Assembly (NCBI GenBank): GCA_045599965.1 | Contig: JAZRXA010000042.1 | Coordinates: forward strand, 1-64,000 | Source: RGIG5612 sp045599965 | GTDB lineage: Bacteria; Bacillota; Clostridia; Lachnospirales; Lachnospiraceae | Direction of reading: 5' to 3' | Length of the DNA: 64,000 nt | In this document: piece after piece, positions 16,110 through 24,718 of the stretch | How the letters are laid out: every line of letters begins with the position of its first letter | Numbering within the stretch: the first letter of the stretch is position 1 | Program-made: the position numbers and the translations under genes | Notes under the pieces: generated by a model | Told to the model about the DNA's origin: nothing | What the model saw: the letters and a program-made list of their open reading frames with translations, nothing else | The model's database searches: none

Positions 16110-17177
16110 ATGTTCGACAAATTAGAATCAATTGAAGCAAGATATAATGAGGTTTTAGAACTTCTTGGAAGTCCTGATGTTACATCAGATCAAAACCAAT
16201 TTAAAAAGCTTATGAAAGAACAAAGCGATTTATCACCAATCGTTGATGCTTATAAGCGTTATAGAAATGCTAAGCAAACGATTGATGATAGCTTAGAGAT
16301 TCTTGATACAGAAAGCGATGAAGACATAAAGGAGATGGCTAAGGAAGAATTAGCCGAAGCTAAAAAAAGCATTGAGCAAATAGAAGAAGAACTTAAAGTT
16401 TTACTTCTTCCTAAGGATGAAAATGATGACAAAAACGTTGTTGTTGAAATCCGTGCTGGCGCCGGTGGAGATGAGGCGGCACTTTTTGCAGCTGAACTTT
16501 ATCGTATGTATTGCCGTTTCGCTGAGAGAAATGGATGGAAGACTGAATTGGTTTCGATAAATGAAATGGGAATCGGCGGAATGAAAGAAGTTATATTTAT
16601 GATTAATGGCCAAGGCGCATACTCGAAACTTAAATACGAAAGTGGCGTTCACCGCGTACAAAGAGTTCCTGTTACAGAAAGCGGTGGCCGTATTCATACT
16701 TCTACAGCTACTGTTGCTGTTATGCCTGAGGCAGAAGATGTTGACGTTGAAATTGATATGAACGATTGCAAGTTCGACGTATTTAGAGCTTCTGGAAACG
16801 GAGGACAATGCGTAAATACTACTGACTCAGCTGTCCGTTTAACTCATATTCCTACGGGCATCGTTATTTCATGTCAGGACGAAAAGAGCCAACTTAAAAA
16901 TAAGGACAAAGCTATTAAAGTATTAAAGGCTAGACTTTATGATTTGGAGATGCAAAAGAAGCAAGCTGCTGAAGCTGCGCAAAGAAGAAGTCAGGTTGGA
17001 ACGGGTGATCGCTCTGAAAAAATTAAGACTTATAACTTCCCTGAAAATAGGGTTACTGATCATAGAATTAAATTCACGACTTATAAACTTGGAGATATTT
17101 TAGATGGGGACATCTTCGAACTAATTGATAACTGCATAGCCGCGGACCAAGCTGCAAAGCTATCAGCTCAAGAGTAA
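16110..17177 (+). CDS. prfA: Peptide chain release factor 1
   Basis: 355 residues, standard length. The anticodon-like PxT tripeptide is in RVPVTESGGRIHTST, and the catalytic GGQ is in GNGGQCVNTTDSAVRL. RF1 reads UAA and UAG. The AAGGAG site and ATG are clear. It is the last gene of the operon and is followed by a perfect-palindrome terminator. Confidence 0.98.
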   Translation: MFDKLESIEARYNEVLELLGSPDVTSDQNQFKKLMKEQSDLSPIVDAYKRYRNAKQTIDDSLEILDTESDEDIKEMAKEELAEAKKSIEQIEEELKVLLLPKDENDDKNVVVEIRAGAGGDEAALFAAELYRMYCRFAERNGWKTELVSINEMGIGGMKEVIFMINGQGAYSKLKYESGVHRVQRVPVTESGGRIHTSTATVAVMPEAEDVDVEIDMNDCKFDVFRASGNGGQCVNTTDSAVRLTHIPTGIVISCQDEKSQLKNKDKAIKVLKARLYDLEMQKKQAAEAAQRRSQVGTGDRSEKIKTYNFPENRVTDHRIKFTTYKLGDILDGDIFELIDNCIAADQAAKLSAQE

Positions 17178-17182
17178 AAAAT

Positions 17183-17214
17183 AAATGGAAGGCAATTGCC
17201 TTCCATTTTTGTTT
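17183..17214. terminator. Bidirectional terminator between prfA and the MBOAT gene
   Basis: A 26-base perfect palindrome centred on GGCAATTGCC (17183-17208), with TTTTTG on the plus side and an A-run on the other side. It can end both convergent transcripts. Confidence 0.9.
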
Positions 17215-17218
17215 TGTA

Positions 17219-18670
17219 TTAGAATTGCCAGTAAATAGACGGGCTATAAGAACCTTGTATTATCATTAGAATAGACCAGGTTAGAATTGCTAGTTGGAAA
17301 ATAATATCAAATACTTGAACGACATTATATTTTTGAACTTTCAAATATGTTTTCTTAAGTGGTCTTTGAAGCAATCCTGTAAAGAGTATTGCGACAACAA
17401 CTGCAAATAATAAATCAACTGTTAGATAACTAGTAATAGAAAGAGCATTTCCAACTTCGCTAAATGTAAACATATTCTTAAAGTATCCGAAAGCAGAAGT
17501 AAGGTTCGAACTTCTAAAGAATACCCAGTTCAAAACAACAATAATTAATGTGTATAAAAGGTTAGCTATCTTAACAGGATTCTTTTCTAAGATATTTCCG
17601 AACCAAACTTTTTCAAAGATACTAAATACTGCAAAGACTCCGCCACAAATAATAAATGTAAGATCAACGCCATGCCACATTCCTGTAATAATAAATACGA
17701 TAGCAAGGTTAATTATATTTCTAGCAAGTCCTTTGCGACTTCCGCCTAATGGAATGAAAAGATAATCTCTAAACCAGAATGAAAGGCTTTGATTCCATCT
17801 ACGACAGAATTCTTTTAATGAAAAGCTGGTATATGGGTAATCAAAGTTTTCAGGAAGATTAAATCCGAACATTCTTCCAAGACCAATTGCCATATCTGTG
17901 TAACCTGAAAAATCATAATAAATTTGTAGAGCATAAAGAATTAGTCCGAACCATGCAACGAGGCTTCCTAATACTTGCCCCGATTCATGCGCCGACCAAA
18001 TTTGATCTACTACATTTCCTAGAGTATTGGCAATAATAACTTTCTTTCCAAGACCATAAGCAAAACGCTTAACACCTTTTCTAAAAGTGATTATGTTTAT
18101 ATTGTCTACGAATGAATATTTTATTTGGGTTCCTAAATCAGCATAGCGCGTAATAGGACCTTGTGTAACTTTTACAAATAAAGCACTATAAAGCGCATAG
18201 TCTATTATGTTTGTTTCTGGCTCAATATCGCCCCTATAGCAATCTACTAAATAACTTATTTGCGTAAAGATAATAAATGAGAATCCTAATGGAAGGATTA
18301 TCTTAATTGCTGGGCCATCTAAAAAAGTTCCTTTTAATAATGTTGTGCTTAGCAAACCAAAGTACTTATAGATTGCAAGCCAAAGAACATTAATGATAAG
18401 GGAAATAACGAGTAGGAATTTTTTTCCACCAGTTTTTTTCTTGCCCTTAAATCCAAGGCCGAGTAGATAGTTTATTAGTATGCAAACAATAAATACTATA
18501 AGACCTTTTATTCCGGCAAGTGCATAAAAAACAAAACTTGCTACTAATAAAAGTAGTTTAAGAATTGTATTTTTAATATTTCTATTCTCTATAATTAGGC
18601 ATATTATATAGAATATGCTTAACATTATAGGAAAGAACATCAACATAAAATTTATAGAAGCAAATTCCAT
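17219..18670 (-). CDS. MBOAT family O-acyltransferase (AlgI/DltB-like)
   Basis: 483 residues with about 10-12 membrane helices. The MBOAT signature is visible as YYDFSGYTDMAIGLGRMFGF, then FCRRWNQSLSFWFRDYLFIPLGGSRKG, and the catalytic histidine in GMWHGVDLTF. These enzymes move acyl groups across the membrane onto polysaccharides or teichoic acids. Usually an SGNH/AlgJ-like or DltD partner lies next to the gene; none does here, as gap is the upstream neighbour. The acceptor is therefore unknown. The start has AAGGGGAA upstream. Confidence 0.9.
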   Translation of the reverse strand: MEFASINFMLMFFPIMLSIFYIICLIIENRNIKNTILKLLLLVASFVFYALAGIKGLIVFIVCILINYLLGLGFKGKKKTGGKKFLLVISLIINVLWLAIYKYFGLLSTTLLKGTFLDGPAIKIILPLGFSFIIFTQISYLVDCYRGDIEPETNIIDYALYSALFVKVTQGPITRYADLGTQIKYSFVDNINIITFRKGVKRFAYGLGKKVIIANTLGNVVDQIWSAHESGQVLGSLVAWFGLILYALQIYYDFSGYTDMAIGLGRMFGFNLPENFDYPYTSFSLKEFCRRWNQSLSFWFRDYLFIPLGGSRKGLARNIINLAIVFIITGMWHGVDLTFIICGGVFAVFSIFEKVWFGNILEKNPVKIANLLYTLIIVVLNWVFFRSSNLTSAFGYFKNMFTFSEVGNALSITSYLTVDLLFAVVVAILFTGLLQRPLKKTYLKVQKYNVVQVFDIIFQLAILTWSILMIIQGSYSPSIYWQF

Positions 18671-18695
18671 AACTTTTCCCCTTTAATAATTCAAG

Positions 18696-19766
18696 CTATT
18701 TCTTTTTTGCTGGAGCTTTCTTAGTTGTGGCTTTTTTAGCAGTTGCTTTTTTTGGATGAGCAACGTTATCCATATGTTGGATAAGCTCTAAAATTTTATT
18801 TGAATAACCCCATTCGTTATCGTACCATGCAACTAACTTTACAAATGTATCGGTAAGAGCGATACCAGCTGTTGCATCAAAGATACATGTGCGTGGGTCA
18901 TTAAGGAAGTCTGAAGAAACAACTGCATCGTGAGTGTATCCTAAGATACCTTTCATTGTTGTTTTTGAAGCTTTTTCTACAACTTTGCAAATCTCATCAT
19001 ATGTTGCAGGCTTATTAAGTTTTAAGGTAACGTCAACAACTGAAACGTCAAGGACAGGAACTCTAAAACTCATACCTGTAAGTTTGCCGTTTAATTCAGG
19101 GATAACTTTACCAACAGCTTTAGCTGCGCCTGTAGAAGATGGAATTATGTTACCAGATGCAGCACGTCCACCTCTCCAATCCTTTTTAGAAGGTCCATCA
19201 ACAGTACCTTGAGTAGCTGTTGTAGAGTGAACTGTACTCATTAAGCCTTCTTCGATTCCAAAAGCATCATTAATAACTTTTGCTAAAGGAGCAAGACAGT
19301 TAGTCGTACATGAAGCATTTGAAACTATATGCATATCCTTTGTATAGTCGTTGTGGTTAACGCCCATAACGAACATAGGAGCATCTGCAGAAGGAGCAGA
19401 GATTACAACATTTTTAGCGCCAGCATCGAGATGAAGTTTAGCTTTATCCATAGTTGTAAATACGCCAGTTGATTCAATAACATAATCAACACCCAATTCT
19501 TTCCAAGGAAGCTTAAGAGGGTCTTTTTCGGAATAAACATTAATTTTATTTCCATTAACTAGTAAATGCTCACCTTGAATTCTAATATCAGTTCTAAAAC
19601 GACCGTGCATTGTATCATAACGCAATAGGTATTTCATATAATCTGGGTCCATAGATGGATCGTTAATTGCTACAAATTTAATATTTTCATTATTGATTCC
19701 AGCTCTCATAACGAGACGGCCAATACGGCCAAATCCGTTGATCGCAATTTTAATTTTTCTTGCCAT
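18696..19766 (-). CDS. gap: Glyceraldehyde-3-phosphate dehydrogenase (type I) with basic C-terminal tail
   Basis: 356 residues. The NAD-binding INGFGRIGRL, the catalytic cysteine in SNASCTTNCLAPL, and SFRVPVLDVSVVDVT are all intact, so it should be the phosphorylating glycolytic enzyme. The normal family end is near WYDNEWGYSNKILELIQHM. After it come about 20 extra residues made almost only of Lys, Ala, Thr and Pro with repeated KKA units. This tail is histone-like and unusual for GAPDH. The gene stands alone between the MBOAT gene and the divergent gene at 20032. Confidence 0.97.
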   Translation of the reverse strand: MARKIKIAINGFGRIGRLVMRAGINNENIKFVAINDPSMDPDYMKYLLRYDTMHGRFRTDIRIQGEHLLVNGNKINVYSEKDPLKLPWKELGVDYVIESTGVFTTMDKAKLHLDAGAKNVVISAPSADAPMFVMGVNHNDYTKDMHIVSNASCTTNCLAPLAKVINDAFGIEEGLMSTVHSTTATQGTVDGPSKKDWRGGRAASGNIIPSSTGAAKAVGKVIPELNGKLTGMSFRVPVLDVSVVDVTLKLNKPATYDEICKVVEKASKTTMKGILGYTHDAVVSSDFLNDPRTCIFDATAGIALTDTFVKLVAWYDNEWGYSNKILELIQHMDNVAHPKKATAKKATTKKAPAKKK

Positions 19767-20031
19767 TTTTTAACACTTCTTTCTTTAAAAATATTTCTTT
19801 ATATAGATAGGGCATAAATGGTTGATCCGAAGATTCCATGCTCTTAATTAACATAAGGTTATTTTTTAACATAACTAGGGAAATTGTATTATAATAAGAA
19901 AATATTTACAAGCGAGTTTATAAAAATTTTAAGAAATTTGATAGTATTTTTGCAATATAAATAATATGCAAAAATTAAATGGTTTATGGTACAATTAAGG
20001 GTAATCAACATTCAGGTTGGGAAAAAGTTGT

Positions 20032-21132
20032 ATGAATTTTGATGTAAAAAAATATGATGTATTAAAAGAGACTTTTGAAGATTGGTGGGAAGGCAAACTT
20101 AACCGACCAATAATACAAGTTACTCTTGATAAAGTTACATCTGAAAACGGAGATTTCTTCGCATCTAATTATCGAAAAGTTATTTTGGATGCGATGTACG
20201 ATTTTAATCTACCAGTTAGAAAAGCAGCGAAGATAGTTGATGAAGCTTATGATGCTGTAGAATATTATGGTGATGCTATTCCGGTATTTTATATGAGACC
20301 GACGGGCATTTTAGGTGGATTTTTAGGGCAAGATTTTGGAATAGATCATAATCTTGGAACTGTTTGGTTTAAGAAGATGTGTCCTAATATTGAAGAGATG
20401 GAAAATCTTTTACTAAAAGAAGATTCAGCTCTTCTAGAAAGATCTTTAGATTTAACAAAAGCTGTTCAAAATTATTTTGATGGAACTATGCCAATAGGCT
20501 TTCCTGATTTTGGCGGCGTTATGGATATTGTTTCTTCTATTAGGGATGCGAATCCTTTGCTAGAAGAATTATATGAAGAGGAAGATGGCGTAAAGAAAGC
20601 TTGCTTTAACGTACATGAGCAATTTAAGAAAGCATATAAGCTCTTTGCCGATGTTATTGATGAAAATAATATTCCTGGTTATACGGCTTGGGCAACAATG
20701 CTTTCACAAAAGGAATACTTTGTATTGCAAAATGATTTTTCAGCAATGATAAGTCCACAAATGTACGACGACTTTTATCTTCCAATTCTTAAAGAAGAAT
20801 GCAAATTTATTCCTAGAACTATATATCACCTTGATGGACCAGGAGCAGTAAGACATCTTGATTCTATACTAACAGTTCCGGAACTTAATGGTGTACAATG
20901 GATACAAGGAGCTGGTGCACCTGGATTAGACCAGTGGCCAGACATTTACAAAAAAATACATGCAGCCGGAAAACTTTGCCAAGTATTTATTAATGGTAGC
21001 AAAGAACTTCCATATATAGATTACATTGTTAATCTTCTTGGAACTTCAAAAGGACTTTGCTTTATATGTACTGGCAAAGCAGAAGAAAAGGCGGCATTTG
21101 ATGAGTACTTAAAAAAATATAATTGCATGTAA
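20032..21132 (+). CDS. URO-D/cobalamin methyltransferase-like protein
   Basis: About 366 residues. The fold is suggested by FDGTMPIGFPDFGGVMDIVSSIRD, QMYDDFYLPILKEEC, the YHLDGPGAVRHLD element and GVQWIQGAGAPG in the URO-D order. It is a distant, substrate-unassigned branch, not HemE. I prefer ATG 20032; the TTG at 20017 is in frame but adds residues outside the domain. A TACAAT lies at 19990-19995. It is followed after 14 bases by a small membrane protein, probably in the same transcript. The protein at 2342 belongs to the same superfamily. Confidence 0.7.
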   Translation: MNFDVKKYDVLKETFEDWWEGKLNRPIIQVTLDKVTSENGDFFASNYRKVILDAMYDFNLPVRKAAKIVDEAYDAVEYYGDAIPVFYMRPTGILGGFLGQDFGIDHNLGTVWFKKMCPNIEEMENLLLKEDSALLERSLDLTKAVQNYFDGTMPIGFPDFGGVMDIVSSIRDANPLLEELYEEEDGVKKACFNVHEQFKKAYKLFADVIDENNIPGYTAWATMLSQKEYFVLQNDFSAMISPQMYDDFYLPILKEECKFIPRTIYHLDGPGAVRHLDSILTVPELNGVQWIQGAGAPGLDQWPDIYKKIHAAGKLCQVFINGSKELPYIDYIVNLLGTSKGLCFICTGKAEEKAAFDEYLKKYNCM

Positions 21133-21146
21133 TTAGGAGGACGAAT

Positions 21147-21770
21147 ATGAAAACATTAGCGGGATTAATATCAGCAAAACTCGCAATAGCTATTCCAACA
21201 GCTTTAGTAGGCGGAGTGCTTTTTCTATTAGCATTTAGTGGAATACTAGTAATTCTTTTTTATATATTCAAAAGCGTTGGTATTTATTCTATTGCTAAAA
21301 ATAGAGGGGTAAAAGCACCGGGCCTAGCTTGGCTTCCACTTTTTGACTGGCTAATTTTAGGAAGAAGCGCAGATCATCTTAGAAAAGAAGATGGTGCAAA
21401 ACATAGCGGAATTGGCGGATGGATTTTCTTCTTGTCATTAGTTGTATTGGCTGGAGATGTTGCTGGTTATACAGTCCTTGGAACCTTAACAAAGGATAAT
21501 GCAACAGCAAAGATTCAACATGCGATTTCAACAATTGCTTGGTTCTTACCAGTTATGATTATTGTTGCAGCTTGCTCTATTACTTTAATAGTGCTTAAAA
21601 TAGTTTCACTTGGTTATGTTTATGAAGCGCTTACTAAGGCACATGTTGCGTTATTGATTCTTTCAATAATTTTTGCATGGCTAATTCCTGTATTCTTATT
21701 TGCAATTAGAAAAAGAGGAAAAAAGAAAGATGATCCTCCGTTTGAAGGGTTCGCGCAACTTAAAGAATAA
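21147..21770 (+). CDS. Small multi-pass membrane protein, function unknown
   Basis: 207 residues from ATG 21147, set by AGGAGG ten bases before it. Four or five membrane helices are visible (near 10-40, 92-115, 135-160, 172-190), and the tail is basic (RKRGKKKDD). The segment YSIAKNRGVKAPGLAWLPLFDWLILGRSAD recurs in uncharacterised clostridial membrane proteins. I cannot assign a role. It is the last gene before the bidirectional terminator 21776-21803. Confidence 0.75.
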   Translation: MKTLAGLISAKLAIAIPTALVGGVLFLLAFSGILVILFYIFKSVGIYSIAKNRGVKAPGLAWLPLFDWLILGRSADHLRKEDGAKHSGIGGWIFFLSLVVLAGDVAGYTVLGTLTKDNATAKIQHAISTIAWFLPVMIIVAACSITLIVLKIVSLGYVYEALTKAHVALLILSIIFAWLIPVFLFAIRKRGKKKDDPPFEGFAQLKE

Positions 21771-21775
21771 ATAAA

Positions 21776-21810
21776 AAGGGTAAAGACTTTGGTCTTTACC
21801 CTTAATTTTT
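21776..21810. terminator. Bidirectional terminator between convergent genes
   Basis: Perfect 12-bp stem AAGGGTAAAGAC (21776-21787) with GTCTTTACCCTT (21792-21803), loop TTTG, then AATTTTTATTT. Confidence 0.92.
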
Positions 21811-22888
21811 ATTTGCACATTTCTTTGACAATTTCGTTCATTTCATCAATGTTTTCTAACATATTTTTAGCGAGAGCTAATTGACATCGACCTCGATTTA
21901 GGTTTTGTTTTGGATAATCTATGTGGAAATATACATCACCTTTTATGTAGTCATCTAAAAATCTTGAGGCTAATTCAACTGTGATAGAAAATGCACCTAA
22001 CGACATAGCTTCAATTTCTTCGACTGTTAAGGCATTTTTCGTTTCAGAAAAATAACCATTACAAAAAGCTTTGAACTTTTCTATATCAAGATATACTTTA
22101 TCTAAATTTTCCTCATCTTCTAAAATATTATTAGCAATCGATCTAACAGCATCGCCGAAATCATAAATAGCCATGCCTGGCATTATTGTATCGTAATCAA
22201 TTACAACAATAGGCTTAAAAGTATTTTTATCAAAAAGAACATTATTGCATTTCGTATCGTTATGTGTAACACGAACAGGCAGTTCTTTATTGTTGTATTT
22301 ATGGCTTAGTAAAGAAGCAAGATCTTTAATTTCTTCGATATATGCAATCTCATCGGCTATTTCGGAAGTCCTTTTTCCAGAATATTCTTTTACATCATCT
22401 AAGAAAGTTTGAAGACGTTTTTCCGTATTGTGAAAGTCTGGAATAGTCTCAAATAAAGAAGAACTGTCGAAATCTGATAGTTGCATTGCAAAGTGACCAA
22501 AAGCTTCACCTACAGATTTTATTATATTGTTATCATTACATGTGTTGTAAGTAATGGAATCTACGTAATTCATAACGCGCCAAAAGGAGCCATCTTCGTC
22601 GTAACAAAAATTTTTACCATCGTCGCCAGAATAAAAGATTAAGGTTTCATCATCAGGAAAATGTTCGTGAATATGAGAAGTAACCTTATCAATATTTTGC
22701 ATGATTTCTTCTGGCCTATGAAAAGCGACAACATTTATTTTTTGAAAAAGGTAGTCAGTTATTTGATTACCTTCTCTAAAAGAAACTTTGTAAGTTGAAT
22801 TAACGTTTCCGTTTGTTATTCTCTCATATGAAATCAACTCACCATCAAGATTAAAGTTTGTTCCTACTGCTTTAAATAATTCGTTCAT
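21809..22888 (-). CDS. Aminoglycoside-phosphotransferase-fold sugar kinase, NahK-like
   Basis: 359 residues, exactly the range of N-acetylhexosamine 1-kinase. The phosphate-loop region is ITNGNVNSTYKV, the catalytic loop is THNDTKCNNVLFD, and the Mg-binding part is DYDTIMPGMAIYDFGDAVR, which closely follows the NahK pattern. Such kinases make GlcNAc-1-P or GalNAc-1-P; another sugar is possible here. The start lacks a clear Shine-Dalgarno sequence and lies just downstream of a hairpin (22902-22922), so it may be weakly expressed from the upstream operon. nagA lies 20 kb away in this window. Confidence 0.75.
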   Translation of the reverse strand: MNELFKAVGTNFNLDGELISYERITNGNVNSTYKVSFREGNQITDYLFQKINVVAFHRPEEIMQNIDKVTSHIHEHFPDDETLIFYSGDDGKNFCYDEDGSFWRVMNYVDSITYNTCNDNNIIKSVGEAFGHFAMQLSDFDSSSLFETIPDFHNTEKRLQTFLDDVKEYSGKRTSEIADEIAYIEEIKDLASLLSHKYNNKELPVRVTHNDTKCNNVLFDKNTFKPIVVIDYDTIMPGMAIYDFGDAVRSIANNILEDEENLDKVYLDIEKFKAFCNGYFSETKNALTVEEIEAMSLGAFSITVELASRFLDDYIKGDVYFHIDYPKQNLNRGRCQLALAKNMLENIDEMNEIVKEMCK

Positions 22889-22889
22889 A

Positions 22890-22922
22890 AAAATAATTTA
22901 ACCGGGCACATAAAGTGCCCGG
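22890..22922 (-). terminator. Minus-strand terminator after the TIM-barrel operon
   Basis: CCGGGCAC (22902-22909) pairs with GTGCCCGG (22915-22922); on the minus strand it is followed by TTAAATTATTTTT. It separates the sugar operon from the kinase gene and may act as a partial attenuator. Confidence 0.75.
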
Positions 22923-22943
22923 CCTTTCTTGTAAAACTAAAAA

Positions 22944-23858
22944 TTATAGATATTGATGAATAAAACGATAGCTTTGTTCAACAGCTTTCTTAACATCTTC
23001 TACACTGTTTTCGAATGCTTTATCTTCAACTTCGATACATGCTGGGCCATCGTATCTAATATCATTAAGTGCTGAAATTAATGCGCCAAAGTTTACATCG
23101 CCCATTCCTGGAATCTTTGGTGAATGCCAAAGTGTAGGGTATGCAAGCATTCCGTACTCATAAAGTTTATCAGGATAAATCTTGATATCTTTGAAATGGA
23201 TATGGAAAATTTTATCCTTAAAATCATATACAGGACGAACATAGTCAGCTCTTGTAAGATAAGGATGTGATGGGTCATAGTTAAGGCCAAAGTAATCACT
23301 AGGGATTCTTTCAAACATTTGTCTCCAAATATAAGGAGCACATGCTAGGTTAACACCGCCTGGCCACTCATCTTTAGTGTAGAGCATTGGGCAGTTTTCA
23401 ATAGCGATTTTAACTTTCTTTTCTTCAGCATATTTAATAATTGGTGTCCAAACTTGCTCGAAAAGATCTAAGTTTTCTTCAACAGTTTTGTTTTTATCTT
23501 TTCCGATAAAAGTTGTTACCATGTTTACATCCATAGTTGCAGCAGCGTCGATAAGTTTATAAATATGAGCTACAGCAACATCAGAAGCTTCCTTGTTTGG
23601 ATCTAGTGGGTTTGGATAATATCCAAGTGCAGAAATTTCAACACCTTTATCTTCCGCATATTTTTTATAGTATAAAAGTTTTGCTTCATCACAGTTGTCA
23701 ACGTCGATATGTGTAACACCTGCATAGCGACGGATTGCTTTGCCTACTGGCCAGCAACATACTTCAATAGCCTTAAAGCCTACCTCAGCAGCATAGTCAA
23801 ATAATTCTTCGAATGTAAGTGTAGGAAGAATAGCTGACTGTAATCCCAATTTCATCAT
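22944..23858 (-). CDS. Xylose isomerase-like TIM-barrel epimerase/isomerase
   Basis: 304 residues of the sugar phosphate isomerase/epimerase (AP endonuclease 2) superfamily. The metal-ligand elements are in order: KIAIENCPML (Glu), GLNYDPSHP (Asp), FHIHFKDIK (His) and ACIEVEDKAF (Glu). This set binds a divalent metal in epimerases and in 3-keto-glycoside-processing enzymes. It is the third gene of a minus-strand operon with another barrel protein and a Gfo/Idh/MocA oxidoreductase, which suggests oxidised sugar intermediates. The GGAGGT site lies in the end of the preceding gene. Confidence 0.88.
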   Translation of the reverse strand: MMKLGLQSAILPTLTFEELFDYAAEVGFKAIEVCCWPVGKAIRRYAGVTHIDVDNCDEAKLLYYKKYAEDKGVEISALGYYPNPLDPNKEASDVAVAHIYKLIDAAATMDVNMVTTFIGKDKNKTVEENLDLFEQVWTPIIKYAEEKKVKIAIENCPMLYTKDEWPGGVNLACAPYIWRQMFERIPSDYFGLNYDPSHPYLTRADYVRPVYDFKDKIFHIHFKDIKIYPDKLYEYGMLAYPTLWHSPKIPGMGDVNFGALISALNDIRYDGPACIEVEDKAFENSVEDVKKAVEQSYRFIHQYL

Positions 23859-23861
23859 AGT

Positions 23862-24707
23862 TTAAAGTACCTCCATTTGTTTCTTTAAAAATTCTACGGC
23901 TTCGCGAATTTCATCAGCTTTATCTTGAACCTCATGTTCAATTGTAAGAAATCCATCATAGCCGGTTTCTTTTAATGCTTTTAAGTATTCAGGCCATTTT
24001 ACGCTTCCTTCTCCTAAAGGAGTTTCAACGCAAATATTAGAAGTTGCCATCCACTCAAGTCCTCCTTCAGCAAATTTATGATAGAAGTCTGCTGAAGAAA
24101 TCTTGTTAAGATTATTTCCGTCCTTTGCATGAGTATGAACGATTTTATCGCTAAGAATTTTAACGGCGTTAACTTCGTCGTCAGCACCAACCATTACAAA
24201 GTTAGCTGGGTCAAAGTTTACACCGACGCCGTCGCCACAATCATCAATAAAACCTCTAAGTAAAGCTGCACACTCAGGACCAGTTTCAATCGCAAGAGTA
24301 ACGCCTTTAGGATAAGCGTAACTAGCAACTTCTTTACATGCCTTAAGCATTGTATTGTAAGTAGCATCTTTGCTGTCAGGAACAACGCCTAAATGAGTAG
24401 TAAGAACAGGGCAGTCTAGTTCTTCGGCAAGGTCAGCACATTTTTTAAGATAATCAATTTTTTCAGGATTATCTTCTTCTTTTTCAAGACCATAGCCACC
24501 TAATTCGCAGCAAAGTGCTGTAACTTTTTGTCCGTATTCTTTACATGTATTTTTAACTTCTTCTATAAGCTCTTTACTGGCTGTTCTAGGATCGAAAGAA
24601 TCAGCAGCGTAAAGTTGAACACCTGTTGCGCCACATTTTTGTGATTCTTTTATTCCTTCAATTATTCCAACACCAAACCAGTCGGCAAGAGTACCTATTT
24701 TGAACAT
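23862..24707 (-). CDS. Xylose isomerase-like TIM-barrel epimerase/isomerase
   Basis: 281 residues, same superfamily but a different branch from its neighbour. The metal site is in TLAIETGPEC (Glu), GVNFDPANFV (Asp), VHTHAKDGN (His) and FLTIEHEVQD (Glu). The HAKD element is common in hydroxypyruvate-isomerase and inosose-type enzymes. It lies between the oxidoreductase gene (11 bases upstream) and the next barrel gene (3 bases downstream), so the three are one operon. Substrate is unknown. Confidence 0.88.
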   Translation of the reverse strand: MFKIGTLADWFGVGIIEGIKESQKCGATGVQLYAADSFDPRTASKELIEEVKNTCKEYGQKVTALCCELGGYGLEKEEDNPEKIDYLKKCADLAEELDCPVLTTHLGVVPDSKDATYNTMLKACKEVASYAYPKGVTLAIETGPECAALLRGFIDDCGDGVGVNFDPANFVMVGADDEVNAVKILSDKIVHTHAKDGNNLNKISSADFYHKFAEGGLEWMATSNICVETPLGEGSVKWPEYLKALKETGYDGFLTIEHEVQDKADEIREAVEFLKKQMEVL

Positions 24708-24718
24708 AAAACTCTCCT

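Noticed and set aside
20032..21132. HemE uroporphyrinogen decarboxylase
   Set aside because: The sequence lacks close HemE motifs and no other haem biosynthesis gene is near; only superfamily membership is supported.
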